This document shows, piece after piece, positions 1-8,025 of a DNA stretch of 64,000 nucleotides. The position numbers were made by a program, and so were the translations under genes. Location: the NCBI GenBank assembly GCA_947500035.1, contig CANMQP010000010.1:1-64000 (forward strand), written 5' to 3'. Position 1 is the first letter of the stretch, and every line of letters starts with the position of its first letter. This DNA comes from an uncultured Kiloniellaceae bacterium. Lineage in GTDB: Bacteria > Pseudomonadota > Alphaproteobacteria > Kiloniellales > Kiloniellaceae. The notes beneath the pieces are model-generated. The model had not been told where the DNA came from. It was given only the letters and a program-made list of their open reading frames with translations, and did no database searches.

Positions 1-1
1 C

Positions 2-73
2 CGCCACTATGGCGTCTATCCCAGCACCGTCAGCCGCGCCGTGCAGAAATTCGACGCACAAAACAAGACCTGA
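2..73 (+). pseudogene. C-terminal end of a REP-associated (IS200-like) tyrosine transposase, cut by window edge
   Basis: Only the last 23 codons are visible, ending RHYGVYPSTVSRAV...NKT and a TGA at 71-73. The HYGV-x-PSTVSRAV block matches the C-terminal helix-turn-helix tail that many REP-associated (RAYT, Y1 superfamily) transposases carry after the HUH domain. The stop codon lies inside the short motif AAGACCTGACCCC, which recurs nearby on both strands, as expected for element-associated repeats. The catalytic part lies outside the window, so activity cannot be judged. A DnaA-like or other HTH protein tail is the main alternative. Confidence 0.55.
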
Positions 74-321
74 CCCCGGTTACAGTTGCAACTCTGCAAA
101 CCCACTCCAAGGTCAACCGTTGCAATCAAGCGAGTGTCCATATACGTCCACACATGACCCCGGTTAGATATAACCGACAACGAGCCCACGCGAGCCTGCA
201 ATACATAAGCCCGGTCGCATTCGAAAACATGAGCAATACTGCTCGATTTAAATGCCCGAAAAATACGGGTTAGCTCAACCTGACCCCCATTTAAACGAGA
301 CCTGATCCCGATTAAAACGAG
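66..321 (+). repeat. Cluster of transposase-associated ACCTGACCCC-type repeats
   Basis: The motif (A)CCTGACCCC occurs at about 68-77. Diverged forms are at 153-162 (ATGACCCC), 278-299 and 300-321. The last two form a tandem pair with a 22-base unit: ACCTGACCCCC followed by ATTTAAACGAG, then ACCTGATCCCG followed by ATTAAAACGAG. The same motif appears inverted at 1312-1324 and about 4017-4026. There is no gene between 74 and 332. The repeats follow the transposase stop directly, so they are probably its recognition or end sequences. Confidence 0.6.
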
Positions 322-332
322 ATCCGCCGCGT

Positions 333-641
333 TTAAATTTCAGCATAAAAAAAAGGAACTAAAAGTACTACAACTCCAATCACAGAAAACAACATTCCCC
401 ATAAAATTATCGCGAACAATGATACCTTTTCTCCTCGAATTAATGACTGATACGTCATTATCGACATCAACTGCACAGCGAGAACAAGAAACAGATACCC
501 GAGTGTATTGGCAAGTGAAACTTCCAATTCAGATTGCTCAATGAAATAAGACTGTATGAAGGCCATTATGCCGAATGCGGTCAAAAAAAGAATTTTTGCA
601 ACACTTGGCTTAATAGCTCGCATAAATGCTTGGAACATCAT
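333..641 (-). CDS. Small three-helix membrane protein, unknown function
   Basis: A 102-residue protein not assigned to a family. It has three hydrophobic stretches, at about residues 15-31, 44-64 and 74-98, with short polar loops (an acidic one, EQSELEVS, after the first), so it is probably an inner-membrane protein. It begins 2 bases after the stop of the 220-residue gene at 644-1306, so the two are probably translated together. Base composition is clearly lower in GC than the flanking housekeeping genes. A small membrane protein directly behind a secreted-type gene would fit an immunity or accessory role, but that is inference from layout only. Confidence 0.6.
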   Translation of the reverse strand: MMFQAFMRAIKPSVAKILFLTAFGIMAFIQSYFIEQSELEVSLANTLGYLFLVLAVQLMSIMTYQSLIRGEKVSLFAIILWGMLFSVIGVVVLLVPFFYAEI

Positions 642-643
642 CG

Positions 644-1306
644 TTACTCGAATAAACCTTGTACGCCGTCGACAACAGCCGATACAGCGTTTGTTACAGT
701 ACTCATACCAATGTTGACACTCACGGAAGCGTCGTAGCCAGCACTTACTCCTACTCCCCCACCAAATCCAATTGAGCCACGCCTGTTAGTATCAACAGAG
801 AACGCCCCTGGCCCGTAAAACCCACTCAGATCGTCAATACCGGGTGTAACGGCCCCTACCGGATTGTTCGCACTGATTTCCGCTGTATCGACGCCAAACG
901 CAGGATTTGCCGCTGCCCCAAGACTGCCAAACGGCGATTTAACTTCGACGCTCGCGTCGATAACAGCAACCAATCGGCCGTCGACTATTTCTGTCCTTGG
1001 TACTTTTGAACCGATTTCAGAAAACAACTCCGCTTCAACTTTTCCTTTAAAACCAACTCGAGGTCCCGCTGTATAAGTAAGTGTGAACTGGCGCGTCGCT
1101 GTATTATACACAGCTTGGACTCTGGCCCTTCCACCTAAAACAACCGCTATCTGCGCAGAGACTCCCACTCCAACTACATTTTGCTCTTGCACATCTAACA
1201 AGTCCTGCAACTGATCGATGGCTCCCAATGCGAATCGGTCAATTGACTTAGTTATGTCGTCAGGAACGGGGGTAACAGTCGGAAGCGTGTACACTGGTGT
1301 TATCAA
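644..1306 (-). CDS. Unknown glycine/valine-rich protein, probably 5'-truncated
   Basis: A 220-residue product with no family I recognise. It is rich in Gly, Val, Ala and Ser. The middle (about residues 50-130) alternates polar and hydrophobic residues like beta-strands (VGVGVSAQIAVVLGG, GRLVAVIDASVEV), and the end is glycine-rich (GSIGFGGGVGVSAGYDASVSV). The first usable start is a TTG at 1306 with no ribosome-binding site. One codon run upstream lies an in-frame TGA belonging to the inverted ACCTGACCCC repeat at 1312-1324. This suggests the original 5' part was lost or replaced at the repeat. It could be the tip of a larger secreted or polymorphic protein, or a self-contained beta-rich protein. 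It is paired with the membrane gene downstream. Confidence 0.5.
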   Translation of the reverse strand: MITPVYTLPTVTPVPDDITKSIDRFALGAIDQLQDLLDVQEQNVVGVGVSAQIAVVLGGRARVQAVYNTATRQFTLTYTAGPRVGFKGKVEAELFSEIGSKVPRTEIVDGRLVAVIDASVEVKSPFGSLGAAANPAFGVDTAEISANNPVGAVTPGIDDLSGFYGPGAFSVDTNRRGSIGFGGGVGVSAGYDASVSVNIGMSTVTNAVSAVVDGVQGLFE

Positions 1307-1307
1307 T

Positions 1308-1324
1308 GGCTGGGGTCAGGTCTT
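1308..1324 (-). repeat. Inverted copy of the transposase-associated repeat
   Basis: On the minus strand this reads AAGACCTGACCCC, identical to the 13 bases at the end of the transposase fragment (65-77) but in opposite orientation. Together they bracket the low-GC segment at about 78-1307. Confidence 0.6.
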
Positions 1325-1434
1325 ACATTGTGCATTCAGTACAGTAGCGCCGTGCTGAGCAATCTAGCTCAGCGAGGCAAGCCGCTCAGCGCAAAAGCGG
1401 ATATAGCGCGCAAGATCTGAACTCAACCATATCC

Positions 1435-1725
1435 TCAAAACCCAAACATATGGTCAAAGCTGAACGCGCTCTCCCCCTTCACCAGCCCGTGGTATCCGAA
1501 CAGGCGGCAAGTCACGTCCCGGATCAGGACGTAACCGTCTTGCCCCGCGGCCTTGACTTCCTCCGCCTCGAACATCTTCGACACCCGCCGCAGCAACGAC
1601 CCGCCGCAGGCGATCTGCACTTCGCGGGTGGCCAGCGGCTCGCCCTTGCCGTTGTGCAGGATCAGTTTTGTGTCGCTCTTTTCGTGCCAGAGGGAGAGGC
1701 CGGGTAGATCCGGTGGCAGATGGCT
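1435..1725 (-). CDS. Open frame of 96 codons directly after the ELM1-family stop, unknown product
   Basis: This frame starts on the codon right after the TGA of the ELM1-like gene and runs 96 codons to a TGA at 1435-1437. The predicted residues look like real protein (WHEKSDTKLILHNGKGEP, then EAEEVKAAGQDGYVLIRD, then KGESAFSFDHMFGF) and have a balanced composition, unlike the Arg/Pro-rich shadow frames around it. There is no ATG in the first half. The first usable starts are CTG codons near the top or a GTG at 1620 (61 residues). It may be a small gene with a non-ATG start coupled to the upstream stop, a readthrough extension, or a gene that lost its start. I do not recognise the family. Confidence 0.45.
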   Translation of the reverse strand, partial: SHLPPDLPGLSLWHEKSDTKLILHNGKGEPLATREVQIACGGSLLRRVSKMFEAEEVKAAGQDGYVLIRDVTCRLFGYHGLVKGESAFSFDHMFGF

Positions 1726-2721
1726 TCACAAAGATCCGGGGTTCAGCCGCGCCCGCAATGCCTCGGGCATCCGGGCGCGGATCTCTTCGGCGATGCGGGC
1801 GGTCTCGGTCAGGGGCGGGTAGCTCCAGCTTTCCAGTTCGCCGGTGAAGGGACGAGTGATGCCGTCACGGCGCAGGGAGTCGTGGAAGCGTTTGAACTTG
1901 GCCGAACCGCCCGCCAGCTCGATCACCTGGACCGGCTTACCCGTGGTTGCGGCTTCCGAGACCATGTTGACGGAATCGCCGGTCACCAGCAGGTTATCGG
2001 CCAGGGCCAGGATGCCGAAGTAGGGGTTGGCGCCCGTGCCGTCCCAGATGTCGGTGGCCGTGTCCGCCAGCCCGGCGCGCAGGATCGCCTCGTTCTCAGC
2101 GCCGGTCCGCCGGGAGGTCGTGACCGCCAGCCCGGCGCCCTTGTCGCGGGCGAGCGCGGCCAGCTGCGCTGTCAGGCGCTCGACCACCGGGGCGTCCATT
2201 TTATAGACCCGGTTGGCGCCGCCGATGATCACGCCGATCAGGGGGCGGGGCAGGGCGGCATAACGCGGGGCGAATTCCTCTGCCGTCTGGGCCAGGCGCT
2301 CCGGCGTGATGCCGTTGATGCTGCCGCGCCCGGTGATGACGTTGGGGCCTGAGATTTGGTCATGCTCCGGCGCGACGACCACATCGAACCAGTCGAAGGG
2401 CACTCTGGGGTTCTGGATATGGATGGCGAAGGTCTTGGCCCTTGCCAGACCGGCTGAGCGGCGGCGGATCTCCGCGGCGGGCGCGACCGCCTGACGGCCG
2501 CAGGTGATGATGACGTCGGGCCAGGGCGGTGTGAGCACATCGCCATCGGGTCCGGCATAGGAGAGGGGGGCGGGTAGAAAGCGCGGTGGTATCCAGCGCC
2601 AGGGTTTGCGGATTTTCACCCGCTTTATCTCGGGCTCCAAGCCCAGCGCCCGTGCCAGCGCCACCGCCGGGACTTCCATGCCGGCATGGCCCTCGCTCAC
2701 GGCCCAGCAGGTCGCTCTCAC
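1726..2721 (-). CDS. Mitochondrial-fission ELM1-family protein (GT-B-like fold)
   Basis: About 331 residues, similar to the alphaproteobacterial relatives of plant ELM1. The start has the usual W-A-V-S-E-G-H-A-G opening with the following M-E-x-P-A-x-x-L-A-x-A-L-G-L. The centre has IIGG and VTTSRRTG stretches, and near the C-terminus there is a TGDSVNMVSEAA motif, all typical of the family. I chose the GTG at 2721 because GAGGGC lies 6 bases upstream and the family opening begins there; a GTG at 2772 would add 17 non-conserved residues. The bacterial function is not established; the fold resembles glycosyltransferases. It is divergent from the Lrp gene at 2990. Confidence 0.85.
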   Translation of the reverse strand: MRATCWAVSEGHAGMEVPAVALARALGLEPEIKRVKIRKPWRWIPPRFLPAPLSYAGPDGDVLTPPWPDVIITCGRQAVAPAAEIRRRSAGLARAKTFAIHIQNPRVPFDWFDVVVAPEHDQISGPNVITGRGSINGITPERLAQTAEEFAPRYAALPRPLIGVIIGGANRVYKMDAPVVERLTAQLAALARDKGAGLAVTTSRRTGAENEAILRAGLADTATDIWDGTGANPYFGILALADNLLVTGDSVNMVSEAATTGKPVQVIELAGGSAKFKRFHDSLRRDGITRPFTGELESWSYPPLTETARIAEEIRARMPEALRARLNPGSL

Positions 2722-2989
2722 GGTATCGCCCTCACGGCATCGCTCTCTTGTCTGTCGGTCATGGATTTTCACTCAAATGCGCGCGCGACTATCGCCGCTT
2801 GGCCGAGCCAGAGCAAGCTTTGCGTCCGCTTTCGTGAAGACGGAAATCAGCGCAGGCGAATGGCCGGGATGATGTGGTTAAAACAGGCTCCCGGGACCGT
2901 CTGCGCCCTTGCGTCGGCGACCGGTCTGGGTAATATTGTTGCGCGAATCTGCGAGCGAATAAGCTGAATTGTTTTCCAAGGGATGGCCT

Positions 2990-3487
2990 ATGCGCCGGGT
3001 AAAACTCGACCGGATCGATCTCCAAATTCTCCAGGATCTTCAGGAAGATGGGCGTATCACCAACGTGGAGCTTGCGCGCCGCGCCGGAATCTCCGCGCCG
3101 CCCTGTCTGCGCCGGGTGCGCGCGCTGGAGGAGGCGGGTTACATCCGCGGCTATCACGCCGAACTGGACGCCGAGGAACTGGGCTTCGAGGTCAGCTTCT
3201 TCGCCCTGGTCGGTCTGGACGCGCAATCGGAAAACGTGCTCTCGGCCTTCGAGGCGACCCTGGCCGACTGGCGCGAGGTGCGCGAATGCAACATGGCGCG
3301 CGGGCCTCATGACTTCGTCCTGAAGCTGGTCGCCCGCAACACCGCTCACGAAAACGAGCTGACCACCAAGCTGACCGCGTTACCTCACGTTGTAACCGTT
3401 CAGACCATCCAGGTCATCCGGACCTCCAAATGGCGCCCCGGCGTGCCGATCGATCTGGAATCCGGCCTGGAACCCGTCGAGGACTAG
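2990..3487 (+). CDS. Lrp/AsnC-family transcriptional regulator
   Basis: A 165-residue protein with the standard two-part build. An N-terminal winged helix-turn-helix (residues about 5-65: LDRIDLQILQDLQEDGRITNVELARRAG, then SAPPCLRRVRALEEAGYI, split here) is followed by a RAM/AsnC ligand-binding domain to about residue 150. The ATG at 2990 has AAGGGA 7 bases upstream; the longer TTG start at 2969 has no such site. Proteins of this kind bind amino acids and form octamers that repress or activate amino-acid metabolism genes; the ligand here is unknown. The stop codon falls inside the first unit of an 18-base tandem repeat (3478-3510). Confidence 0.9.
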   Translation: MRRVKLDRIDLQILQDLQEDGRITNVELARRAGISAPPCLRRVRALEEAGYIRGYHAELDAEELGFEVSFFALVGLDAQSENVLSAFEATLADWREVRECNMARGPHDFVLKLVARNTAHENELTTKLTALPHVVTVQTIQVIRTSKWRPGVPIDLESGLEPVED

Positions 3488-3510
3488 TCGCCCGCCGAGG
3501 ACTAGTCGCC
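3478..3510 (+). repeat. Two-copy direct repeat, 18-base period
   Basis: CGAGGACTAGTCGCC occurs at 3478-3492 and again at 3496-3510. The first copy contains the Lrp-family stop codon (GAG-GAC-TAG), so the last codons and stop of the gene are duplicated outside it. More decayed GAGGAA units follow to about 3545. Confidence 0.8.
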
Positions 3511-3620
3511 TGTCGAGGAATGAACAGCCCGTTGAGGAACAGGCAAAGCCGTTGGGAACAGGAAACCGGTCGGGGCGGAGTTGCCCGGCGCGGAAGGGCT
3601 CATGGATGTCGCCCCGAATT

Positions 3621-3680
3621 CTGACTCGCTCCCCCGACTTCTGATTCGCTCCCCGGACTTCCGACTCACGCTCCGGACTT
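3621..3680 (+). repeat. Tandem repeat, three 20-base units
   Basis: Three adjacent units are at 3621-3640, 3641-3660 and 3661-3680: CTGACTCGCTCCCCCGACTT, CTGATTCGCTCCCCGGACTT and CCGACTCACGCTCCGGACTT. A fourth decayed unit follows. There are no spacers, so this is not a CRISPR array. Confidence 0.85.
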
Positions 3681-3751
3681 GCGCTCACGCCCGCGTCTGA
3701 AATCACCTTCCCGGCCTTAGGGGAAAATGTCCCCGCCCAAAAAAAGTGGTG

Positions 3752-3826
3752 GCCGAAAAATGATGGTCAAAATGACGGCCGAAAAAATGCCGACCGAAAA
3801 ATGCTCACCAAAAAATGCCCCCCGAA
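3752..3826 (+). repeat. Degenerate CCGAAAAATG tandem repeat
   Basis: CCGAAAAATG or a close variant (CCGAAAAAATG, CACCAAAAAATG, CCCGAAAAC) recurs about six times with irregular 8-26 base spacing. On the plus strand it is a GGCC/AAAA alternation quite unlike the surrounding DNA. Its role is unknown. Confidence 0.65.
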
Positions 3827-3906
3827 AACCGACAGCTATCCCCTCTGAGATATCCCCCGACTTCAAGTGATTTGTGAGGGCGGGCAGGCTTCAGCGGCAC
3901 CCGTCA

Positions 3907-3943
3907 CCGAAGCTGTGGCATTTGGCCGAAGCTGTGGCATTTG
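3907..3943 (+). repeat. Two-copy 18-base direct repeat, 19-base period
   Basis: CCGAAGCTGTGGCATTTG occurs at 3907-3924 and identically at 3926-3943. It may be a recent slippage duplication or a binding site pair. Confidence 0.8.
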
Positions 3944-4122
3944 TATGTCATAACGTTTTGTTTTAGGGGGATAAGCGCAGCAATCCGGGGGACAAAAACG
4001 TCAAAACGAAAAGGCCGGGGTCAGGCTCAATCCGAGCGACAGGGAGCTCTTAACGCAGCGCGCCAAGAGCCTAAAGCGATCTCAAAACCCGGGGGCGTAG
4101 GGCCGAGAGCAGAAGCCTGAAG

Positions 4123-4599
4123 TCAGATATATTTGATCGAGAGAATTTCGTAGCTCTTCTCGGTCGAGGGCGTGCTCAGCTCGACGGAATCGCCGACCTC
4201 CTTGCCGATCATGGCCCGAGCCAGAGGTGCGGAGATGGCCAGACGGCCCTGCTTTACGTCCGCCTCGACATCGCCGACCAGTTGGTAGGTGATCTCTTCA
4301 TCGGTGTCTTCGTCGACGATGGTCACCGTGGCGCCGAACTTGACTGTGTCACCGGAAAGCTTCGAGACATCAATGACTTCCGCGCGGGAAATCTTGTCTT
4401 CCAGCTCCATGACGCGGCCTTCGATAAAGCTCTGGCGTTCGCGCGCCGCGTGGTATTCGGCGTTCTCCGAGAGATCACCGTGCTCACGGGCTTCGGCGAT
4501 GGCGCGGATCACGGCCGGCCGCTCGACGCTTTTCAGTTGTCTCAGCTCATCTTCCAGACGGTTCAGTCCGTCCGCGCTCATTGGGAATCTCTCACTCAT
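4123..4599 (-). CDS. greA: Transcription elongation factor GreA
   Basis: 158 residues, the usual length for GreA. The N-terminal half is the antiparallel coiled coil, including the family motif [14 protein letters not shown] near residues 38-51, whose acidic tip residues (D and E) coordinate the catalytic magnesium in the RNA polymerase secondary channel. The C-terminal half is the FKBP-like domain, ending in the [18 protein letters not shown] block. GreA rescues backtracked polymerase by stimulating transcript cleavage. It lies 72 bases behind carB on the same strand, the common alphaproteobacterial order carA-carB-greA. Confidence 0.97.
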   Translation of the reverse strand: MSERFPMSADGLNRLEDELRQLKSVERPAVIRAIAEAREHGDLSENAEYHAARERQSFIEGRVMELEDKISRAEVIDVSKLSGDTVKFGATVTIVDEDTDEEITYQLVGDVEADVKQGRLAISAPLARAMIGKEVGDSVELSTPSTEKSYEILSIKYI

Positions 4600-4671
4600 C
4601 GGCGTACGTCCGCCACCTAACTTATCACTAAAGGTTTGAAGAAACTGCGCGGTTCACTCAAATTCGCCGCG

Positions 4672-7600
4672 CTAAAACGAACTTCTAAAATAAGACTGTA
4701 GCGGCGCAACATCAAGCTGGCCAGCTTTCATCGCATTTATGGCCTGCACCGCCGCCGCCGCGCCCGCCACCGTGGTGTAATAGGGGATCGAGCTGTTGAG
4801 CGCGCCGCGGCGCAGTTCGAAGCTGTCGGCGATGGCTTTCGCGCCTTCGGTGGTGTTGAAAACCAACTGCACTTCGCCGGACATCATGCTGTCGACAATG
4901 TGGGGGCGGCCCTCGCGTACCTTGTTAACTCCTTGGACTTCCAGGCCTTTTTCGACGAAGTAAGCGGCTGTTCCGTGGGTGGCGATGATTTTGTAACCCA
5001 GATCGATCAGGGCTTTGGCCACCGGCGTCATGGCTTCTTTATCGCCGTCCTTTACCGAAATAAAGATGGTGCCGGTCTCGGGCAGCGGCGCGCCGCAGCC
5101 GATCTGGGCTTTCAAAAACGCCCGGTCAAAGGAGCTGTCCAGCCCCATGACTTCGCCGGTCGAGCGCATCTCCGGGCCCAGCATAATGTCGACCCCGGGG
5201 AAGCGCGCGAAGGGAAAGACCGCTTCCTTAACGGCGACGTGGCCGTTCTTGACCTGTCCGACGCTTCGGTCGCTGAGATCGAATTCGCCCAGCTTGCTGC
5301 CGGCCATCACGCGCGCGGCGATCTTGGCGATGGGAATCCCGGTTGCCTTGGCCACGAAAGGCACGGTGCGGCTGGCACGCGGGTTGACTTCCAGAATGAA
5401 AATGTCGCCGTTCTGAACCGCAAACTGCACGTTCATCAGGCCGACAACCTTCAGGCCGAGCGCGAGCCGCTCGGTCTGGCGGCAGATCTCGGAAACGATA
5501 TCCTGCCCCAGGGTGTGGGGCGGCAGAGCGCAGGCGGAGTCACCGGAGTGAATGCCGGCCTCCTCGATATGTTCCATGATTCCAGCGATGTAGACGTCGC
5601 TGCCGTCGGAGACCGCGTCCACGTCCACTTCAACCGCATCGCGCAGGTAGCTGTCGATCAGCACCGGGTTGTCGCCGGAGACCTTCACGGCGGTCGCGAT
5701 GTAGCGTTCCAGCTGCGCGGCGTCGTGGACGATTTCCATGGCGCGCCCGCCCAGCACGTAGGAGGGCCGGATCACAATCGGGAAGCCGATGCGCTCGGCG
5801 ACGGCATGGGCCTCGTCCCGGCTGGTGGCGGTGCCGTTGTTGGGCTGGCGCAGCTCCAGATCCTGAAGCAGCTTCTGGAAGCGTTTGCGATCCTCCGCCA
5901 GATCGATGGCGTCCGGCGAAGTACCCAGTATGGGAATCTCGGCCTCTTCCAGCGCCTGTGCCAGCTTCAGAGGCGTCTGTCCGCCGAACTGCACGATCAC
6001 ACCGCGCAGCTTTCCCTTGCGCTGCTCGACCCGGGCGATTTCCACGACGTCCTCGGCGGTCAGGGGCTCGAAATAGAGCCGATCCGAGGTGTCGTAGTCG
6101 GTCGAGACCGTCTCGGGATTGCAGTTCACCATGATGGTTTCGATCCCGGCATCGCTCAGGGCATAAGCGGCATGAACGCAGCAGTAATCGAATTCAATAC
6201 CCTGGCCGATCCGGTTGGGTCCGCCACCCAAAATCATGACCTTGTCCCGATCGCTGGGATCGGCCTCGCATTCGGCGGTCTGCACACCATCGCCCTCGTA
6301 GGCGGAATACATGTAGGGGGTTGCCGAAGGGAATTCGCCCGCGCAGGTGTCAATGCGCTTGTAGACCGGTGTGACCTCGAGGCTGCGCCGGCGCGCGGCC
6401 ACCGCCGCTTCGCTCTTGCCGGTCAGGATGGCCAGCCGTGCGTCGGAAAAGCCGAGCATCTTCAGGCGCAGCAGCTCCTGCCGGTTCTCTGGCAGGCCGT
6501 TGGTTTTCAGGGCGGCCTCCCGGGTGACCAGATCTTCGATCTGGCGGACGAACCAGGGGTCAAAGCGGGTCGCGGCGCAGACCTGATCAACAGTCATACC
6601 GTGGCGCAACGCCTGGGCAATGGAGAGAACCCGGTCCGGCGTGGGTTTGGTCAGGAAGCTGTGGATCGCTTCGTGATCGACCGTGCCTTCCATGCCGATG
6701 GCGCCGGGAATCTCGATGTCGTCCAGGCCGTTCAGGCCGGTTTCCATGGAGCGCAAAGCCTTCTGCAGCGATTCTGCAAAAGACCTGCCGATGGCCATGG
6801 CCTCGCCGACCGACTTCATCGAGGTGGTGAGGTAAGGATCGGCGCCGGGGAACTTCTCGAAGGTGAACCGGGGGATTTTGGTGACCACGTAGTCGATGGT
6901 GGGCTCGAAGGATGCCGGCGTGACCTTGGTGATATCGTTGTCGAGTTCATCCAGGGTGTAGCCGACCGCAAGCTTCGCCGCGATTTTCGCTATCGGAAAA
7001 CCGGTTGCCTTGGAGGCAAGGGCAGACGAGCGGGACACCCGCGGGTTCATCTCGATCACCACCAGTTCGCCGTTATCCGGGTTCATACCGAACTGAACAT
7101 TCGAGCCACCGGTATCGACGCCGATTTCCCGCAGGCAGGCCAGCGAGGCGTCGCGCAGGATCTGGTATTCCTTGTCGGTCAGGGTCAGGGCAGGGGCGAC
7201 CGTGACCGAGTCGCCGGTGTGGATGCCCATGGGGTCCACGTTTTCGATCGAACAGACGATGATGCAGTTGTCCGCGCAGTCGCGCACGACCTCCATCTCG
7301 TACTCTTTCCAGCCCAGCACCGACTGCTCTACCAGAACTTCCGTCGTGGGTGAGGCCCGCAGGCCGCCGGAGACAATCTCCTCGAACTCGTCCCGGTTAT
7401 AGGCAACGCCGCCGCCGGTCCCGCCCAATGTGAATGAGGGACGGATGATCGCAGGAAGCCCGACGAATTCCAGAGCGTCCAGGGCTTCTTCCAGGGTCTT
7501 GACCACACGGGAGCGCGGGCTCGAGAGACCAATCTTATCCATGGCCTCGCGGAACAAAAGGCGGTCTTCGGCCTTTTCGATGACGTCGGCCTTCGCGCCG

Positions 7601-7947
7601 ATCATTTCCACGCCATAGCGCTCAAGGCGTCCGCTGCGGGCCAGTTCCAGGCCCGTATTGAGGGCGGTCTGCCCACCCATGGTCGGCAGCAAGGCGTCGG
7701 GTTTTTCCTTGGCGATAATCTTTTCGACCATGTCGGGCGTGATCGGCTCGATGTAGGTCGCATCGGCCAGGCCGGGGTCGGTCATGATGGTCGCCGGGTT
7801 CGAGTTTACCAGGATGACCCGGTAGCCCTCTTCCTTCAGTGCCTTGCAGGCCTGCGCACCGGAGTAGTCGAATTCGCAGGCCTGACCGATAACGATCGGG
7901 CCTGCGCCGATGATGAGGATCGATTTGATGTCTGTACGTTTGGGCAT
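4672..7947 (-). CDS. carB: Carbamoyl-phosphate synthase large subunit
   Basis: 1091 residues, full length. Two homologous ATP-grasp halves are visible. The first opens with [20 protein letters not shown] and has the [10 protein letters not shown] loop; the second opens at about residue 565 with [20 protein letters not shown] and has [10 protein letters not shown]. The last ~140 residues form the MGS-type allosteric domain ([18 protein letters not shown]). The enzyme uses ammonia from CarA, bicarbonate and two ATP to make carbamoyl phosphate for pyrimidine and arginine synthesis. It starts 78 bases after carA and is probably co-transcribed with it and greA. Confidence 0.98.
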   Translation of the reverse strand: MPKRTDIKSILIIGAGPIVIGQACEFDYSGAQACKALKEEGYRVILVNSNPATIMTDPGLADATYIEPITPDMVEKIIAKEKPDALLPTMGGQTALNTGLELARSGRLERYGVEMIGAKADVIEKAEDRLLFREAMDKIGLSSPRSRVVKTLEEALDALEFVGLPAIIRPSFTLGGTGGGVAYNRDEFEEIVSGGLRASPTTEVLVEQSVLGWKEYEMEVVRDCADNCIIVCSIENVDPMGIHTGDSVTVAPALTLTDKEYQILRDASLACLREIGVDTGGSNVQFGMNPDNGELVVIEMNPRVSRSSALASKATGFPIAKIAAKLAVGYTLDELDNDITKVTPASFEPTIDYVVTKIPRFTFEKFPGADPYLTTSMKSVGEAMAIGRSFAESLQKALRSMETGLNGLDDIEIPGAIGMEGTVDHEAIHSFLTKPTPDRVLSIAQALRHGMTVDQVCAATRFDPWFVRQIEDLVTREAALKTNGLPENRQELLRLKMLGFSDARLAILTGKSEAAVAARRRSLEVTPVYKRIDTCAGEFPSATPYMYSAYEGDGVQTAECEADPSDRDKVMILGGGPNRIGQGIEFDYCCVHAAYALSDAGIETIMVNCNPETVSTDYDTSDRLYFEPLTAEDVVEIARVEQRKGKLRGVIVQFGGQTPLKLAQALEEAEIPILGTSPDAIDLAEDRKRFQKLLQDLELRQPNNGTATSRDEAHAVAERIGFPIVIRPSYVLGGRAMEIVHDAAQLERYIATAVKVSGDNPVLIDSYLRDAVEVDVDAVSDGSDVYIAGIMEHIEEAGIHSGDSACALPPHTLGQDIVSEICRQTERLALGLKVVGLMNVQFAVQNGDIFILEVNPRASRTVPFVAKATGIPIAKIAARVMAGSKLGEFDLSDRSVGQVKNGHVAVKEAVFPFARFPGVDIMLGPEMRSTGEVMGLDSSFDRAFLKAQIGCGAPLPETGTIFISVKDGDKEAMTPVAKALIDLGYKIIATHGTAAYFVEKGLEVQGVNKVREGRPHIVDSMMSGEVQLVFNTTEGAKAIADSFELRRGALNSSIPYYTTVAGAAAAVQAINAMKAGQLDVAPLQSYFRSSF

Positions 7948-8025
7948 CTTCGTAAGTTCCGCTGGCGTTCCAGTCGGCTTCCCGTTGACGTTTGCGTTGC
8001 AGCGGTCGGTTTATCGGTTACGTAA

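Larger units (their letters stand above)
3488..4122. other. Gene-free, repeat-rich stretch between Lrp-family gene and greA
   Basis: No reading frame here looks coding. The stretch is built from several unrelated short tandem repeats: 18-base units at 3478-3510, 20-base units at 3621-3680, CCGAAAAATG-like units at 3752-3826 and a 19-base pair at 3907-3943. A single inverted ACCTGACCCC-type motif lies at about 4017-4026. The two flanking genes converge on it, so it should hold their terminators, but no strong hairpin followed by a T-run was found. Confidence 0.7.

Noticed and set aside
1454-1729. 91-codon minus-strand frame beginning with GTG overlapping the ELM1-family stop
   Set aside because: Arg/Gly/Pro-rich out-of-frame shadow of the more protein-like frame at 1435-1725.
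3621-3680. Possible CRISPR array
   Set aside because: The units are directly adjacent with no spacers and there are no cas genes.
4900-7353. 817-codon open frame on the plus strand opposite carB
   Set aside because: Shadow of a long GC-rich gene; His/Asp/Gly-heavy composition without any domain, while carB on the other strand is full length.
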